NCBI GenBank assembly: GCA_029253585.1
Contig: JAQWZF010000018.1
Location: 1 to 64,000 of the forward strand
DNA length: 64,000 nucleotides
Source: Gammaproteobacteria bacterium
GTDB taxonomy: Bacteria > Pseudomonadota > Gammaproteobacteria > Pseudomonadales > Pseudohongiellaceae
Reading direction: 5' to 3'
In this document: positions 36,718-47,155 of the stretch, piece after piece
Layout of the letters: each line of letters begins with the position of its first letter
How positions within the stretch are numbered: position 1 is the first letter of the stretch
Program-made: the position numbers and the translations under genes
The notes under the pieces: model-generated
Databases searched by the model: none
Seen by the model: only the letters and a program-made list of their open reading frames with translations
What the model was told of the DNA's origin: nothing

Positions 36718-38231
36718 TTTCCTTCTTCCTTTTTGTTGTCATTTGTATCGGCGTTGGTTCGCGTTCTTGCGACTGAATCCAGCCAGCCGCTATATTGCGT
36801 TTCTCGCCAGCTAGCAGCCTTAAGCGGCTCAAAACGCTGCTGTAATTGCCACTTCTCAGTAACTTCCTCCAGGGATTTAAAGATGCCTGTCTGCAGGCCT
36901 GCGACGTAGGCGGCGCCAAGAGCGGTTGTTTCTGTCAGCTTGGGGCGAAGTACTTCTACGTCGAGTAGGTCGGATAATTTCTGCATAACATAGTCATTAT
37001 TAGCCATGCCGCCATCGACGCGCAGACTTTCGACGCGGCCTCCATCTGCCTCAATAGCTACGAGTAAATCTTTGCTCTGGTAGCATACAGAGAGTAGGGC
37101 GGCTGTTACTACTTCTATTATTCCGCTGTCTCTGGTTAGCCCAAATATTGCGCCTCTGGCACCCGGATCCCAGTAGGGCGCGCCCAGGCCGGTAAATGCG
37201 GGCACGAGATAGACGCTAAGATCATCGCTGGCTTTCTCTGCCAGCGATTCAGAGTCGCTGGCATGTTGAATGAGCTGCAGGCCATCGCGCACCCATTGCA
37301 TGGTGGCACCAGCCATGAAGATGCTGCCTTCGACCGCATAACTGACTTTGCCACCAAGACGAAAGGCTACGGTGCTAAGCAATCGGTTCTCGGATTTTAC
37401 GATGTGATCGCCTGTATTGAGCAAGAGAAAACAGCCAGTACCGTAGGTGCTCTTAGCCATACCGCTAGTGAAACAGCACTGGCCAAAGGCGGCCGCCTGC
37501 TGGTCGCCGATAATTCCAGTTACCGGGATCGCCTTGCCGAAGAATTCGGCATCACATTCACCAAAATCGGCTGCGCAGTCTTCCACGCTTGGAAGCATCG
37601 AGGCAGGTATGTCGAATATCGCTAATAACTCCTCATCCCACTGCTGCGTCTTAATATTGAATAGCTGGGTTCTGGATGCGTTAGTGGCGTCTGTACGATG
37701 GCTGCGCCCCTTGCTCAGATGCCAGAGCAGGAAGCAGTCTGCGGTGCCGAAGGCAAGCTCACCATTCTCTGCACGCTGTCTTGCACCATCAACATTCTCA
37801 AGTATCCAGTTAATCTTGCCGGCGGAAAAATAGGCGTCGATGAGTAGGCCGGTCTTGTGCTGTATGGTTTCTTCCAGCTGTCGCGCCTTCAATTCCTCGC
37901 AGAAGTCGCTGGTTCTTCTATCCTGCCAAACGATTGCATTGTAGATAGGCAGGCCTGTCTGCCTATCCCAGACTATAGTGGTTTCCCGTTGATTGGTAAT
38001 TCCGATGCAGCGAATTTCATTAGCGGAAATAGAAGCCGACTTGATGGCACTGTGGCAACTGTCGATTGTGGATTGCCAGATTTCCATGGCATCGTGTTCC
38101 ACCCAGCCATTGTCAGGAAAGTGCTGAGTAAACTCCTGCTGCCCTACGGAGAGTTTGTTTCCCTCAGAATCGAAGATCAGGGCGCGACTACTCGTGGTGC
38201 CCTGATCTATAGCGAGAATGCAATTTTCCAT
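36714..38231 (-). CDS. glpK: glycerol kinase
   Basis: [21 protein letters not shown]...; full-length FGGY kinase. Confidence 0.97.
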   Translation of the reverse strand: MENCILAIDQGTTSSRALIFDSEGNKLSVGQQEFTQHFPDNGWVEHDAMEIWQSTIDSCHSAIKSASISANEIRCIGITNQRETTIVWDRQTGLPIYNAIVWQDRRTSDFCEELKARQLEETIQHKTGLLIDAYFSAGKINWILENVDGARQRAENGELAFGTADCFLLWHLSKGRSHRTDATNASRTQLFNIKTQQWDEELLAIFDIPASMLPSVEDCAADFGECDAEFFGKAIPVTGIIGDQQAAAFGQCCFTSGMAKSTYGTGCFLLLNTGDHIVKSENRLLSTVAFRLGGKVSYAVEGSIFMAGATMQWVRDGLQLIQHASDSESLAEKASDDLSVYLVPAFTGLGAPYWDPGARGAIFGLTRDSGIIEVVTAALLSVCYQSKDLLVAIEADGGRVESLRVDGGMANNDYVMQKLSDLLDVEVLRPKLTETTALGAAYVAGLQTGIFKSLEEVTEKWQLQQRFEPLKAASWRETQYSGWLDSVARTRTNADTNDNKKEEGN

Positions 38232-38423
38232 AGCCGAAATCTCTTAAAATAAACCAAGCTAAAATTGATTCCCCGTACTGCTCTAATTAAGTGCGACAGG
38301 CGCTCTATGGGGCCTGCGTGAAGATTGAAGCATAGTAATAGGGGTTCCCCATGTTACACTAACTACCCAATTCGTGGGAAAGATTAACGCCCTTTTGCAA
38401 GGGCAGCCGAGTCAATTAAATCT

Positions 38424-39899
38424 ATGCATGATCTGGTAATAGTCGGTGGCGGTATTAATGGGGCTGGCATAGCAGCCGACGCGGCTGGCCGCGGTTTGGA
38501 TGTTGTTCTTTGTGAGAAGGGCGACCTAGCCTCGGCAACATCCTCCTGGAGTACCAAGCTGATCCATGGCGGTTTGCGTTATCTCGAGCATTACGAGTTT
38601 GGTTTGGTGCGAAAGTCTTTGCAGGAACGAGAGCTGCTTACCGCAGCTGCAGCACATATAATCAAGCCCCTCGCTTTCCATATTCCTCAGTTACCGCACT
38701 CGCGTAGCTCATTGATGATTAGGGCTGGATTGTTCCTGTATGACAACCTGGCCAGACGCAGGCGTTTCCTCAGCTCTAAAGCTATTAAGATAGATCCCGA
38801 TGGGCCGCTTAACTCAGCAATAACACACGGCTTCGAGTATTGGGATGCGCAGGTAGACGATTCCCGTCTGGTAGTCATCAATGCCCTGCAGGCGCAGCGT
38901 CAAGGTGCGCAGATACTAACGCGTACAGAATGCACGGACATGCGAGCCACCGATGAGGGTTGGTGCGTTACGCTACATGATCACAGGCGCAAAACAGACC
39001 GCGAGATCGAGTGCCGAGCTATAGTAAATGCTGCGGGTCCCTGGGTTGCGTCGTTGTCAGCGCAATTAAGCAAACAGAAGGCCGAACACGATATACGCCT
39101 CGTTAAAGGTAGTCATATAGTTGTCCCGCGCATGCATACGGGTTCCCAGGCATTCATGTTGCAGCATCATGATGGCAGGGTAATTTTCGTTATCCCCTGG
39201 TTACAAGACTACACATTAATTGGGACGACAGAACAGGAGCATGAGGGTAGTTTGGATCACGTCGCAATATCCAAAGAAGAAATAAACTACTTGCTGTCGA
39301 TCGTGAATCTCTACTTTAAGAAGTCAATCTTGCATTCCGATGTTGTCTACAGTTATTCAGGGGTCCGACCACTTATAGACGAGGAAGAACAGAACGCAAG
39401 CAAAGTGTCTCGCGACTACAACCTAGAACTTAAGACGCAGCCTCATCCTATGCTATCGGTCTATGGCGGCAAGGTAACTACCTATCGCGTACTCGCAGAA
39501 GAGGTTCTTTCTAAATTAAAAACTGCCTTACCCACTATGGGCCCGGCGTGGACTGCAAATGCAAAATTACCTGGCGGAGACTTCGATCTGCCGGAACACC
39601 TGTTTCAAAAGCTTGTCTCGAAATATTTCTGGTTGGGCCCCGACCTCATTTCGCGCTGGTTGAACAGCTACGGCACGCTAAGTTTCGATATTCTTGGTGA
39701 TGCGCGAAGCATAGGAGACCTGGGTGTTAAGTTCGGTCACAACCTCTATCAGGTAGAGGTGGACTATCTCTGCAAAGAGGAATGGGCAAGAACGGCGGAT
39801 GATGTTCTTTGGCGGCGAACCAAGTTGGGTCTTAAGCTCTCTAAAGCGGAACGAGACTCTCTTGCCAACTATATCAACCAGTCGTTTTCTGCCTACTAG
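38424..39899 (+). CDS. glpD: glycerol-3-phosphate dehydrogenase
   Basis: DLVIVGGGINGAGIAADAAGRGLDVVLCEKGDLASATSSWSTKLIHGGLRYLEHYEF. Confidence 0.96.
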   Translation: MHDLVIVGGGINGAGIAADAAGRGLDVVLCEKGDLASATSSWSTKLIHGGLRYLEHYEFGLVRKSLQERELLTAAAAHIIKPLAFHIPQLPHSRSSLMIRAGLFLYDNLARRRRFLSSKAIKIDPDGPLNSAITHGFEYWDAQVDDSRLVVINALQAQRQGAQILTRTECTDMRATDEGWCVTLHDHRRKTDREIECRAIVNAAGPWVASLSAQLSKQKAEHDIRLVKGSHIVVPRMHTGSQAFMLQHHDGRVIFVIPWLQDYTLIGTTEQEHEGSLDHVAISKEEINYLLSIVNLYFKKSILHSDVVYSYSGVRPLIDEEEQNASKVSRDYNLELKTQPHPMLSVYGGKVTTYRVLAEEVLSKLKTALPTMGPAWTANAKLPGGDFDLPEHLFQKLVSKYFWLGPDLISRWLNSYGTLSFDILGDARSIGDLGVKFGHNLYQVEVDYLCKEEWARTADDVLWRRTKLGLKLSKAERDSLANYINQSFSAY

Positions 39900-39914
39900 C
39901 GATGATAAAACCGA

Positions 39915-40994
39915 ATGCTTGAGCTGCGTAATATAAGCCTTCATCAGGGGGAGGAGATATTCCTAGATGATGTTTCCCTCTTAATGGAGCGGGGCGAGCT
40001 AAATATTTTGCTCGGTCCCACGCTATCGGGGAAGACCACGCTGATGCGCATCATGGCGGGTCTCGATAAGCCTGATAGCGGAGAGCTGCTATTCGATGGT
40101 GTCTCTGTGTTGGGCATGCCGGTACAGAAGCGCAACGTGGCGATGGTGTATCAGCAGTTTATTAACTACCCATCGCTAACGGTGTTTGAGAATATCGCCT
40201 CGCCACTGCGAGTGGCTAGAGTTGAGCAGAATCAGATCGATACACAGGTAGCGGAGGTGGCCGAGCTACTGCAATTGACCCAGATGCTGGATCGCATGCC
40301 CGATACACTGTCTGGCGGGCAGCAGCAGAGGGTCGCATTAGCGAGAGCGCTTGCTAAGAAGGCTGACCTGGTGCTGCTCGATGAGCCATTGGCAAATCTT
40401 GACTACAAACTGCGTGAGGAGCTGCGTGCCGAGCTTCCGACTTTATTCGCGGCCATGGGCGCAGTGCTGGTCTATGCGACCACAGAGCCTACCGAGGCCC
40501 TTGTGCTCGGCGGAAATACAGTCTGCCTGCATGAGGGAAGAGTCGAGCAGTTCGGTCCGACTTTGGAACTGTACCGAACGCCTACCAGCCTGCGCTCGGC
40601 AAAAATCTTTTCAGATCCGCCGCTCAATAGTGTAGAGGTGGAATGTGTGGCGGGGCAATTGAAGTTTGCTAGAAGTCGGCAAGCACTCGGGATTAGAATC
40701 GAGCAGATAGCTGACGGAAGTTACACCCTAGCAGTGCGGCCCCATCATCTTGGTCGTGAGAGAGAAGCCATTGATGAAATAGAAGTCGAAGGCAATGTAT
40801 CGGTTACAGAGCTGACTGGTTCCGAGACCTTCGTGCATTTTTCTATGGAAGACAATTCCTGGGTCGCGCTTCTGCATGAGGTGCAGGATTTTGCAGTAGC
40901 AAGCACAGTAAAGTTTTATCTAAAACCACAGCATCTATTCTTGTTCGACAGCAATGACGCGCTTGTCGATTGGCAATCGGAAATGAAAAGCTAG
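39915..40994 (+). CDS. glpS: glycerol ABC transporter ATP-binding protein GlpS-like
   Basis: Walker A GPTLSGKTT, LSGGQQQRVALARAL; order glpD-S-T-P-Q-U-V. Confidence 0.85.
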   Translation: MLELRNISLHQGEEIFLDDVSLLMERGELNILLGPTLSGKTTLMRIMAGLDKPDSGELLFDGVSVLGMPVQKRNVAMVYQQFINYPSLTVFENIASPLRVARVEQNQIDTQVAEVAELLQLTQMLDRMPDTLSGGQQQRVALARALAKKADLVLLDEPLANLDYKLREELRAELPTLFAAMGAVLVYATTEPTEALVLGGNTVCLHEGRVEQFGPTLELYRTPTSLRSAKIFSDPPLNSVEVECVAGQLKFARSRQALGIRIEQIADGSYTLAVRPHHLGREREAIDEIEVEGNVSVTELTGSETFVHFSMEDNSWVALLHEVQDFAVASTVKFYLKPQHLFLFDSNDALVDWQSEMKS

Positions 40995-42059
40995 ATGGCA
41001 TCTATACAACTACAAGCATTGGCACACCGTTATCCATCTGCCCCCGACTACGCGCTGCGGAGCATGCAGCAGACCTGGAGCGACGGCGGTGCCTACGCCT
41101 TGCTCGGACCATCCGGCTGTGGCAAGACGACGTTGTTAAATATTATCTCCGGCTTGCTCAGGCCATCGGAGGGCAGGGTTCTGTTCGACGATATCGATGT
41201 GACTGACCTGACGACGGAACAGCGTAATATCGCGCAAGTTTTTCAGTTTCCCGTCGTCTACGACACGATGACAGTCGCCGAGAACCTGGCATTTCCCCTG
41301 CACAACAGGGGCATCGTCAAGAATGAGATAGAAAAACGCGTAGCGGACGCACTGCAGATGCTCGACTTGCAGGATCGGGCGAACGATAGAGCGCGCTCGC
41401 TGACCGCGGACGATAAGCAGAAAATATCTTTAGGTCGCGGGCTGGTCAGAACCGACGTGCAGGCGATTCTGTTCGACGAGCCGCTGACCGTGATCGATCC
41501 GCATCTGAAATGGCAATTGCGCACAGAGTTAAAGAAGATCCATCAGCGTTTTCAACACACTATGATCTATGTAACCCATGATCAGACAGAGGCGCTTACC
41601 TTCGCCGAGCAGGTGATTGTGATGTACGAGGGAGCAGTCGTGCAGATAGGGACGCCCCAGCAACTCTTCGAGACGCCGGAACATACCTTCGTTGGCAGGT
41701 TCATTGGCTCGCCAGGAATGAACGTGCTGTCTTGCGAGGTCGATGGCAGCGACGCCGTATTCGCGGGTAAGAGATTCCCCCTAAACCAGACAGTCGATGC
41801 TTCTGCCTCACGCTTCGAGCTGGGCATTCGTCCCGAGCATATTAAACTGTCTGCAGGCGATGGCATGCCACTCACCGTAACCGCGCTGGAAGACGTGGGT
41901 CGACACGTTATCGTCCGCGGCGAGATAGAGGGTGCCGCCGTCAGCGCCCTGGTGAAGGACGGCGTCGCTATTCCACAGAATCCCCATGTATCTTTCGATT
42001 CGGCGCACATCAATCTCTATGCAGATGACTATAGAGTCGGCAGCGGCAGGGGAGACTGA
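40995..42059 (+). CDS. glpT: glycerol ABC transporter ATP-binding protein GlpT-like
   Basis: Walker A GPSGCGKTT; degenerate signature LTADDKQKISLGRG; gene order. Confidence 0.85.
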   Translation: MASIQLQALAHRYPSAPDYALRSMQQTWSDGGAYALLGPSGCGKTTLLNIISGLLRPSEGRVLFDDIDVTDLTTEQRNIAQVFQFPVVYDTMTVAENLAFPLHNRGIVKNEIEKRVADALQMLDLQDRANDRARSLTADDKQKISLGRGLVRTDVQAILFDEPLTVIDPHLKWQLRTELKKIHQRFQHTMIYVTHDQTEALTFAEQVIVMYEGAVVQIGTPQQLFETPEHTFVGRFIGSPGMNVLSCEVDGSDAVFAGKRFPLNQTVDASASRFELGIRPEHIKLSAGDGMPLTVTALEDVGRHVIVRGEIEGAAVSALVKDGVAIPQNPHVSFDSAHINLYADDYRVGSGRGD

Positions 42060-42064
42060 GCCAG

Positions 42065-42961
42065 ATGAGTATCCAAAAAGTTCAGAACAACAAGGCCTGG
42101 TTGATGGTATTGCCAGTGCTGATTCTGGTCGCCATCAGCGCAATTATCCCGTTGATGACCGTGGTCAACTACTCCGTGCAGGATACTTTTGGCGGCAATG
42201 AGTTTTTCTGGGTTGGTACAGAATGGTTTCAGGAGGTACTCGCCTCGGAGCGATTTCATAATGCCCTACTAAGAACTTTACTATTTTCAGGTCTGATTCT
42301 CACCATCGAGATCCCCTTGGGTATATTAATCGCGCTAGCTATGCCGAAACGAGGCTGGGGTGTATCCGTATGCCTCGTACTCATGGCTCTGCCGCTGCTT
42401 ATTCCCTGGAACGTGGTCGGCACCATATGGCAGGTGTTTGGAAGAGTTGATATAGGCCTGCTGGGTCACAGCCTCGCCAGTCTGGGCATCGACTATAATT
42501 ACACACAAAATAATCTGGACGCCTGGCTGACGCTGATTCTTATGGATGTCTGGCACTGGACTTCACTGGTAGTACTGCTGTGTTATTCAGGGCTGGTGTC
42601 TATTCCCGAAGTGTTCTATCAAGCGGCGCGCATCGATGGTGCGTCACGCTGGGCGATATTTCGCTTCATACAGCTGCCGAAGATAAAGCGCGTGTTGCTG
42701 ATCGCGGTGCTGCTGCGCTTCATGGATTCCTTCATGATCTATACCGAGCCATTTGTGGTGACAGGAGGAGGGCCAGGCAATATCACGACCTTCCTCTCTA
42801 TCGACCTCGTGCAGATGGCGGTGGGTCAGTTCGATCTAGGCCCTGCTGCGGCCATGTCACTTATCTATTTCCTCATCATCCTGTTGGTGTGCTGGGTCTT
42901 CTACACAGTGATGACCAGCTACGACAATGACGAGCAGTCCAACGGCGGAGGTGCGCAATAA
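42065..42961 (+). CDS. glpP: ABC transporter permease (GlpP-like)
   Basis: 6-TM sugar-type permease with EVFYQAARIDGASRWAIFRFIQLP loop. Confidence 0.88.
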   Translation: MSIQKVQNNKAWLMVLPVLILVAISAIIPLMTVVNYSVQDTFGGNEFFWVGTEWFQEVLASERFHNALLRTLLFSGLILTIEIPLGILIALAMPKRGWGVSVCLVLMALPLLIPWNVVGTIWQVFGRVDIGLLGHSLASLGIDYNYTQNNLDAWLTLILMDVWHWTSLVVLLCYSGLVSIPEVFYQAARIDGASRWAIFRFIQLPKIKRVLLIAVLLRFMDSFMIYTEPFVVTGGGPGNITTFLSIDLVQMAVGQFDLGPAAAMSLIYFLIILLVCWVFYTVMTSYDNDEQSNGGGAQ

Positions 42962-43782
42962 TGGCGATCTCAGCCAATAACATGCTCAAGGTTAAGCGCA
43001 CCGGCTTGACCGCCTATATAGTGTTCTTGATGTTGCCCCTGTACTGGCTGCTGAACATGAGCTTCAAGACCAATCAGGAGATTCTGTCCACGTTTACGCT
43101 GTGGCCGCAGGACTTCACGCTGGACAACTACATCACTATCTTTACCGACTCCTCCTGGTACAACGGCTACATCAACTCGCTCACCTATGTAGTGATGAAT
43201 ATGGTCATCGCCATTAGCGTCGCGCTGCCGGCGGCCTATGCCTTCTCACGCTATAAGTTTCTGGGAGACAAGCATCTCTTCTTCTGGCTGCTCACCAACC
43301 GCATGGCGCCACCTGCAGTCTTCGTGCTGCCCTTCTTTCAGCTTTACTCGGCCTTCGGCCTGATCGATACCCATATCGCCGTGGCACTCGCTCACTGCCT
43401 GTTCAATGTGCCGCTGGCAGTCTGGATACTCGAGGGCTTCATGTCCGGTGTGCCGAAAGAGATAGACGAGACCGCCTATATAGACGGCTATTCGTTCCCG
43501 CGTTTCTTTGTGAAGATTTTTACCCCACTTATCGGTTCTGGAATCGGCGTTGCCGCGTTCTTCTGCTTCATGTTTTCCTGGGTCGAGCTTCTCATCGCTC
43601 GTACCCTGACGGTCACCGATGCGAAACCTATTAGTGCTGTGATGACTCGCACCGTATCTGCCTCGGGTTTGGATTGGGGGGTTCTTGCGGCGGCGGGCAT
43701 CTTGACTATTATCCCTGGTGCCTTGGTCATCTATTTTGTTAGAAACCATATTGCTAAGGGTTTTGCCTTGGGGCGAGTGTAG
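42961..43782 (+). CDS. glpQ: ABC transporter permease (GlpQ-like)
   Basis: CUT-family permease with GVPKEIDETAYIDGYSFPRFFVKIFTPL loop. Confidence 0.88.
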   Translation: MAISANNMLKVKRTGLTAYIVFLMLPLYWLLNMSFKTNQEILSTFTLWPQDFTLDNYITIFTDSSWYNGYINSLTYVVMNMVIAISVALPAAYAFSRYKFLGDKHLFFWLLTNRMAPPAVFVLPFFQLYSAFGLIDTHIAVALAHCLFNVPLAVWILEGFMSGVPKEIDETAYIDGYSFPRFFVKIFTPLIGSGIGVAAFFCFMFSWVELLIARTLTVTDAKPISAVMTRTVSASGLDWGVLAAAGILTIIPGALVIYFVRNHIAKGFALGRV

Positions 43783-43800
43783 CCCTGATTCGGTTACATT

Positions 43801-43822
43801 ACCCCGCCAACAGCGGCGGGGT
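43801..43822 (+). terminator. GC-rich hairpin downstream of glpQ
   Basis: ACCCCGCC-AACAGC-GGCGGGGT perfect 8-bp stem; weak U-tract. Confidence 0.6.
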
Positions 43823-43905
43823 TCTAAGTCTATTTCCCTAAGATTCACAAAGTCTATGGAATTGCCTTGGGATGCTTGCAGTTCTTGTACCGTGTTCTCC
43901 CCAGA

Positions 43906-44050
43906 ACGAGCCTGCGGCTCTGATTGTTCTGGTGGAATCAGCACCACTGCGGGCTTGCATCTGAGAAAATTTTAAATGTGGCGCAGTGCTTCAATATGTT
44001 GAGTTGGGCTGTGGGGTGCTAACGGCGAACAATCAGAGCCGAAGGCTCGT
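43906..44050. repeat. BIME/REP-like inverted pair
   Basis: ACGAGCCTGCGGCTCTGATTGTTC (43906-43929) and GAACAATCAGAGCCGAAGGCTCGT (44027-44050), inverted with one mismatch over 24 nt; each has a GAGCC-N3-GGCTC mini-hairpin. Confidence 0.8.
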
Positions 44051-44219
44051 GAGTGGTTAGTATGCCGCAGGCCAACGGCCGCACCAGAAAGAGTCACAAG
44101 TCATATCTTCTGCTTTTTAGCTTTTTAGCTTCTTGGCGAATTTCCCCGTATTGGTATAGTCTTGGTTTCATTCGACTTAATAATAATTTCTACGCCAGTA
44201 ATCCGGAGCTCGAATTTCT

Positions 44220-46745
44220 ATGAAACTGATTCGCCTTTATTCTCTAGTCCTATTCATCGCCGCGAGTTTCCTTAGTGTGGAGCTAATGGCGCAGGCGCGT
44301 TTCTACCCGGCTGCACGCAGCGGTGGAAACTATATGCATAACTTCTACTTTCCGCCTTCGCCTAGTGCCACACCCTGGGCGCCGGACTGGTCTCCGGATG
44401 GGCAGTGGATTGCGGTAGCGATGCAGGGGAGTATCTGGAAGGTGGACCCTGATAGCGGTGGCGCCTATGAGCTTACCTATAACGAGGCTTATCACTCCTC
44501 ACCCGATTGGTCGCCGGATGGGCAATGGATTATCTATACGGCTGACTATGATCATCAGCGCATACAACTCGAGATTTTGAATATCCAGACAGGTGAGTCT
44601 CATAGTCTGACCGACGATCAGGCTGTCTATACCGACCCGGTGTTCTCGCCCGATGGCTCTAAGGTTGCCTACGTGTCTACAAATCCCAGCGGCTACTTCA
44701 ATGTGTACGTTAGGGCGATCTCGGATGGACAATGGGTAGGCGAGCCGATCGCCGTTAGTCGCGATAATGAGTACGGTAGCAATCGACTCTACTTCGGCAG
44801 CGGTGATATGCATATCACCCCGGCCTGGTTGCCCGGCGGCAATGAATTGCTGATCGTGTCGAACAGGAATGTGCCGCTAGGCTCGGGCAATGTGCTGCGC
44901 GTGCCAGCGGTAGAAGATGGAATCCTGCAGGCAACTACTGTCCTTGCCGAACAGACTTTATATCGCACCAGGCCAGATGTCTCTATAGACGGGCGTCGTT
45001 TCGTCTACACATCGACTAGTGGGTCGGCCGATCAATTTAATAATCTCTATGTGCAGCCAACTCAGGGTGGCGAGCCCTACAAGATGACGTTCTTCGAGCA
45101 CGATGCCTTTCATCCGCGTTGGTCGCCAGACGGTGAGTGGATAGCGTTTATCTCTAACGAGGGCGGACTAGCGCAGTTGCAGTTACTCGAGACCTACGGT
45201 GGAAAGCTGGTTCGTGTGCCGATGAGCGAGTTGCATTTCAAACGTCCTATGGGTTATTTAAAGGTGCGTGTCGTCGATGAGGGTGGTGATCTTACTCATA
45301 ATCGTATTCATCTACAGGCAGCAGACGGTAAGTTCTATACCCCCAACGATGCCTATGCTCGTGCTGGCACGAGAGGAGATCAGATCTTTCACAATGCCGG
45401 TGAGTTTACGCTTACGCTTCCCGTGGGTGAGGCCTCGCTGAATGTGGTTAAGGGCTTCGAGTATCTACCCCAGAGCCTTGAGGTAGATATCGCAGAGGGC
45501 GCGGTCGCGCAGCTGACCGTCGAGTTGCAACAGATGACCGATATGGGCGCCAAGGGTTGGTACAGTGCCTCGACTCACGTACACGCAAACTACGGTGGCA
45601 ACCTGCACAACACCCTGGGAAACCTAATGATGATGTCGCGCGCCGAGGACCAAGATCTGGTGCTGGAGCAGGTGGCAAACAAAGACAATCGTATCCTCGA
45701 CTATCAGTTCTTCGTGCCGGGTGGCGGGCAACATCCGATCTCTGAAAAAGATCAGATCGTGGTAGTAGGTCAGGAGTATCGGCCTCCGTTCTATGGTCAC
45801 GTTTTCATGTTTGGAATGCGTGAGCACTTGATTTCGCCCTTCGTGACCGGCTACGAGGGGACGGCGGTAGAGAGTCTCTATCCCAGTAATACTGATATGT
45901 TTCTCAAGGCGAAGGCTCAGGGAGCAATTACCGGCTATGTCCATCCCTATCTGGGGGAGGCAGACCCGCTGGACGGCAATCTGGGCGGGGGCAAGGGCTT
46001 CATGGTCGATGCGGCGCTGGGTACTACCGATGCTCTGGAGTGGTCAGACTCTGCGACCTCGGGTTTCTATCCTCTGTATGCCGTATGGAACAATGGGCTG
46101 CGGGTCACTGCAACAGGGGGGGAAGACTCCATATCCTCGCTGCATCGCAGCAAACTGCTTGGCTCCTATCGCACCTATGTCTACACGGGAAATCTGGGCC
46201 TTAACATGGATGCCTGGTTTACAGGCTTGAAGCGTGGTCGAGCCTTTGTCAGCTCCGGTCCCCTGTTGGAGATGCAGGTGGGTACGTCTCTACCCGGAGA
46301 TACTGTTCAATTGCCTCCGGGTGGAGGTGAGGTGACCATTACCGGTCAATTGCGCTCTATTACAGAACTGGAAGAGATTGCGCTGGTTTGCAATGGTGAG
46401 TTAGTGCAAACATTTCCGCTGCGAAGAAGTGACAATAGTCTGAATATCGACTTCGAGCATTCTATAGAGCGCAGTGGTTGGTGCCATCTGCGCACGGAGG
46501 GTGACTCGGATAAGCGATTTCCTCTGGATGTAGGCTATGCTCAAGCATTTACCAATCCGATCTGGTTTCAGGTAGGCGACGAGCCGATTCGTAATCCACA
46601 ATCGGTTGACTATGCAATTCGCTGGATCGACAAGCTGCAGGAGCTTGCCGATGCCTGGCCAGGTTGGCGCTCTGAGTCGGAGAAGGCACATGTGTTCGGG
46701 CAATTTGAACAGGCACGTCAGGTCTATCGCAGCAAACTCAATTAG
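44220..46745 (+). CDS. secreted PD40/TolB-like beta-propeller plus CehA/McbA-like (PHP-type) metallohydrolase
   Basis: Signal peptide; repeated WSPDGxWI blades; STHVHANYGG and GYVHPYL motifs. Confidence 0.8.
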   Translation: MKLIRLYSLVLFIAASFLSVELMAQARFYPAARSGGNYMHNFYFPPSPSATPWAPDWSPDGQWIAVAMQGSIWKVDPDSGGAYELTYNEAYHSSPDWSPDGQWIIYTADYDHQRIQLEILNIQTGESHSLTDDQAVYTDPVFSPDGSKVAYVSTNPSGYFNVYVRAISDGQWVGEPIAVSRDNEYGSNRLYFGSGDMHITPAWLPGGNELLIVSNRNVPLGSGNVLRVPAVEDGILQATTVLAEQTLYRTRPDVSIDGRRFVYTSTSGSADQFNNLYVQPTQGGEPYKMTFFEHDAFHPRWSPDGEWIAFISNEGGLAQLQLLETYGGKLVRVPMSELHFKRPMGYLKVRVVDEGGDLTHNRIHLQAADGKFYTPNDAYARAGTRGDQIFHNAGEFTLTLPVGEASLNVVKGFEYLPQSLEVDIAEGAVAQLTVELQQMTDMGAKGWYSASTHVHANYGGNLHNTLGNLMMMSRAEDQDLVLEQVANKDNRILDYQFFVPGGGQHPISEKDQIVVVGQEYRPPFYGHVFMFGMREHLISPFVTGYEGTAVESLYPSNTDMFLKAKAQGAITGYVHPYLGEADPLDGNLGGGKGFMVDAALGTTDALEWSDSATSGFYPLYAVWNNGLRVTATGGEDSISSLHRSKLLGSYRTYVYTGNLGLNMDAWFTGLKRGRAFVSSGPLLEMQVGTSLPGDTVQLPPGGGEVTITGQLRSITELEEIALVCNGELVQTFPLRRSDNSLNIDFEHSIERSGWCHLRTEGDSDKRFPLDVGYAQAFTNPIWFQVGDEPIRNPQSVDYAIRWIDKLQELADAWPGWRSESEKAHVFGQFEQARQVYRSKLN

Positions 46746-46756
46746 AGGCTGTCAGG

Positions 46757-46787
46757 TCTGGCTCCTTATCGTTGGAGCCAGATTTTT
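46757..46787 (+). terminator. intrinsic terminator
   Basis: TCTGGCTCC-N7/8-GGAGCCAGA-TTTTT perfect 9-bp stem. Confidence 0.85.
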
Positions 46788-47155
46788 AGTAGGCGAATCC
46801 GAAACGGGCGAAGCCTATTGAAACGAATCCATTGAGGTAACCAAGGAAAGCGCAGGGCAAAACTAGTGGTTACCATGCCTGCGAGTATGCAAATATAGAT
46901 GACAGGAAGTGCGCGAGTCATGGCGGCGCTCATTAGTGTCCGAATATTCAAATAATCATGGCCGAGGTAGCGAGCGTTCAGCCCAGTTCACAGCAGGTAG
47001 AGAGCCATCAAGCTGTACAGGCCAACCCCCAGTATAAGAAAGTTTACGGTAATGAGAGCAATGACGTCGAGGAGGCAGATAATCGCTTGGGCGAGGCTGC
47101 TTTGCCGGGATGTATCGGAGGATCTGTGCCCCGTTGATGCGGCATATAAACAATT

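Noticed and set aside
43246-43947. 233-aa minus-strand ORF
   Set aside because: Antisense to glpQ and the REP-like spacer; Gln/Glu/Arg-rich composition typical of an antisense frame; no recognisable family.
44113-44131. CTTTTTAG x2 tandem
   Set aside because: Two units only; likely chance low complexity.
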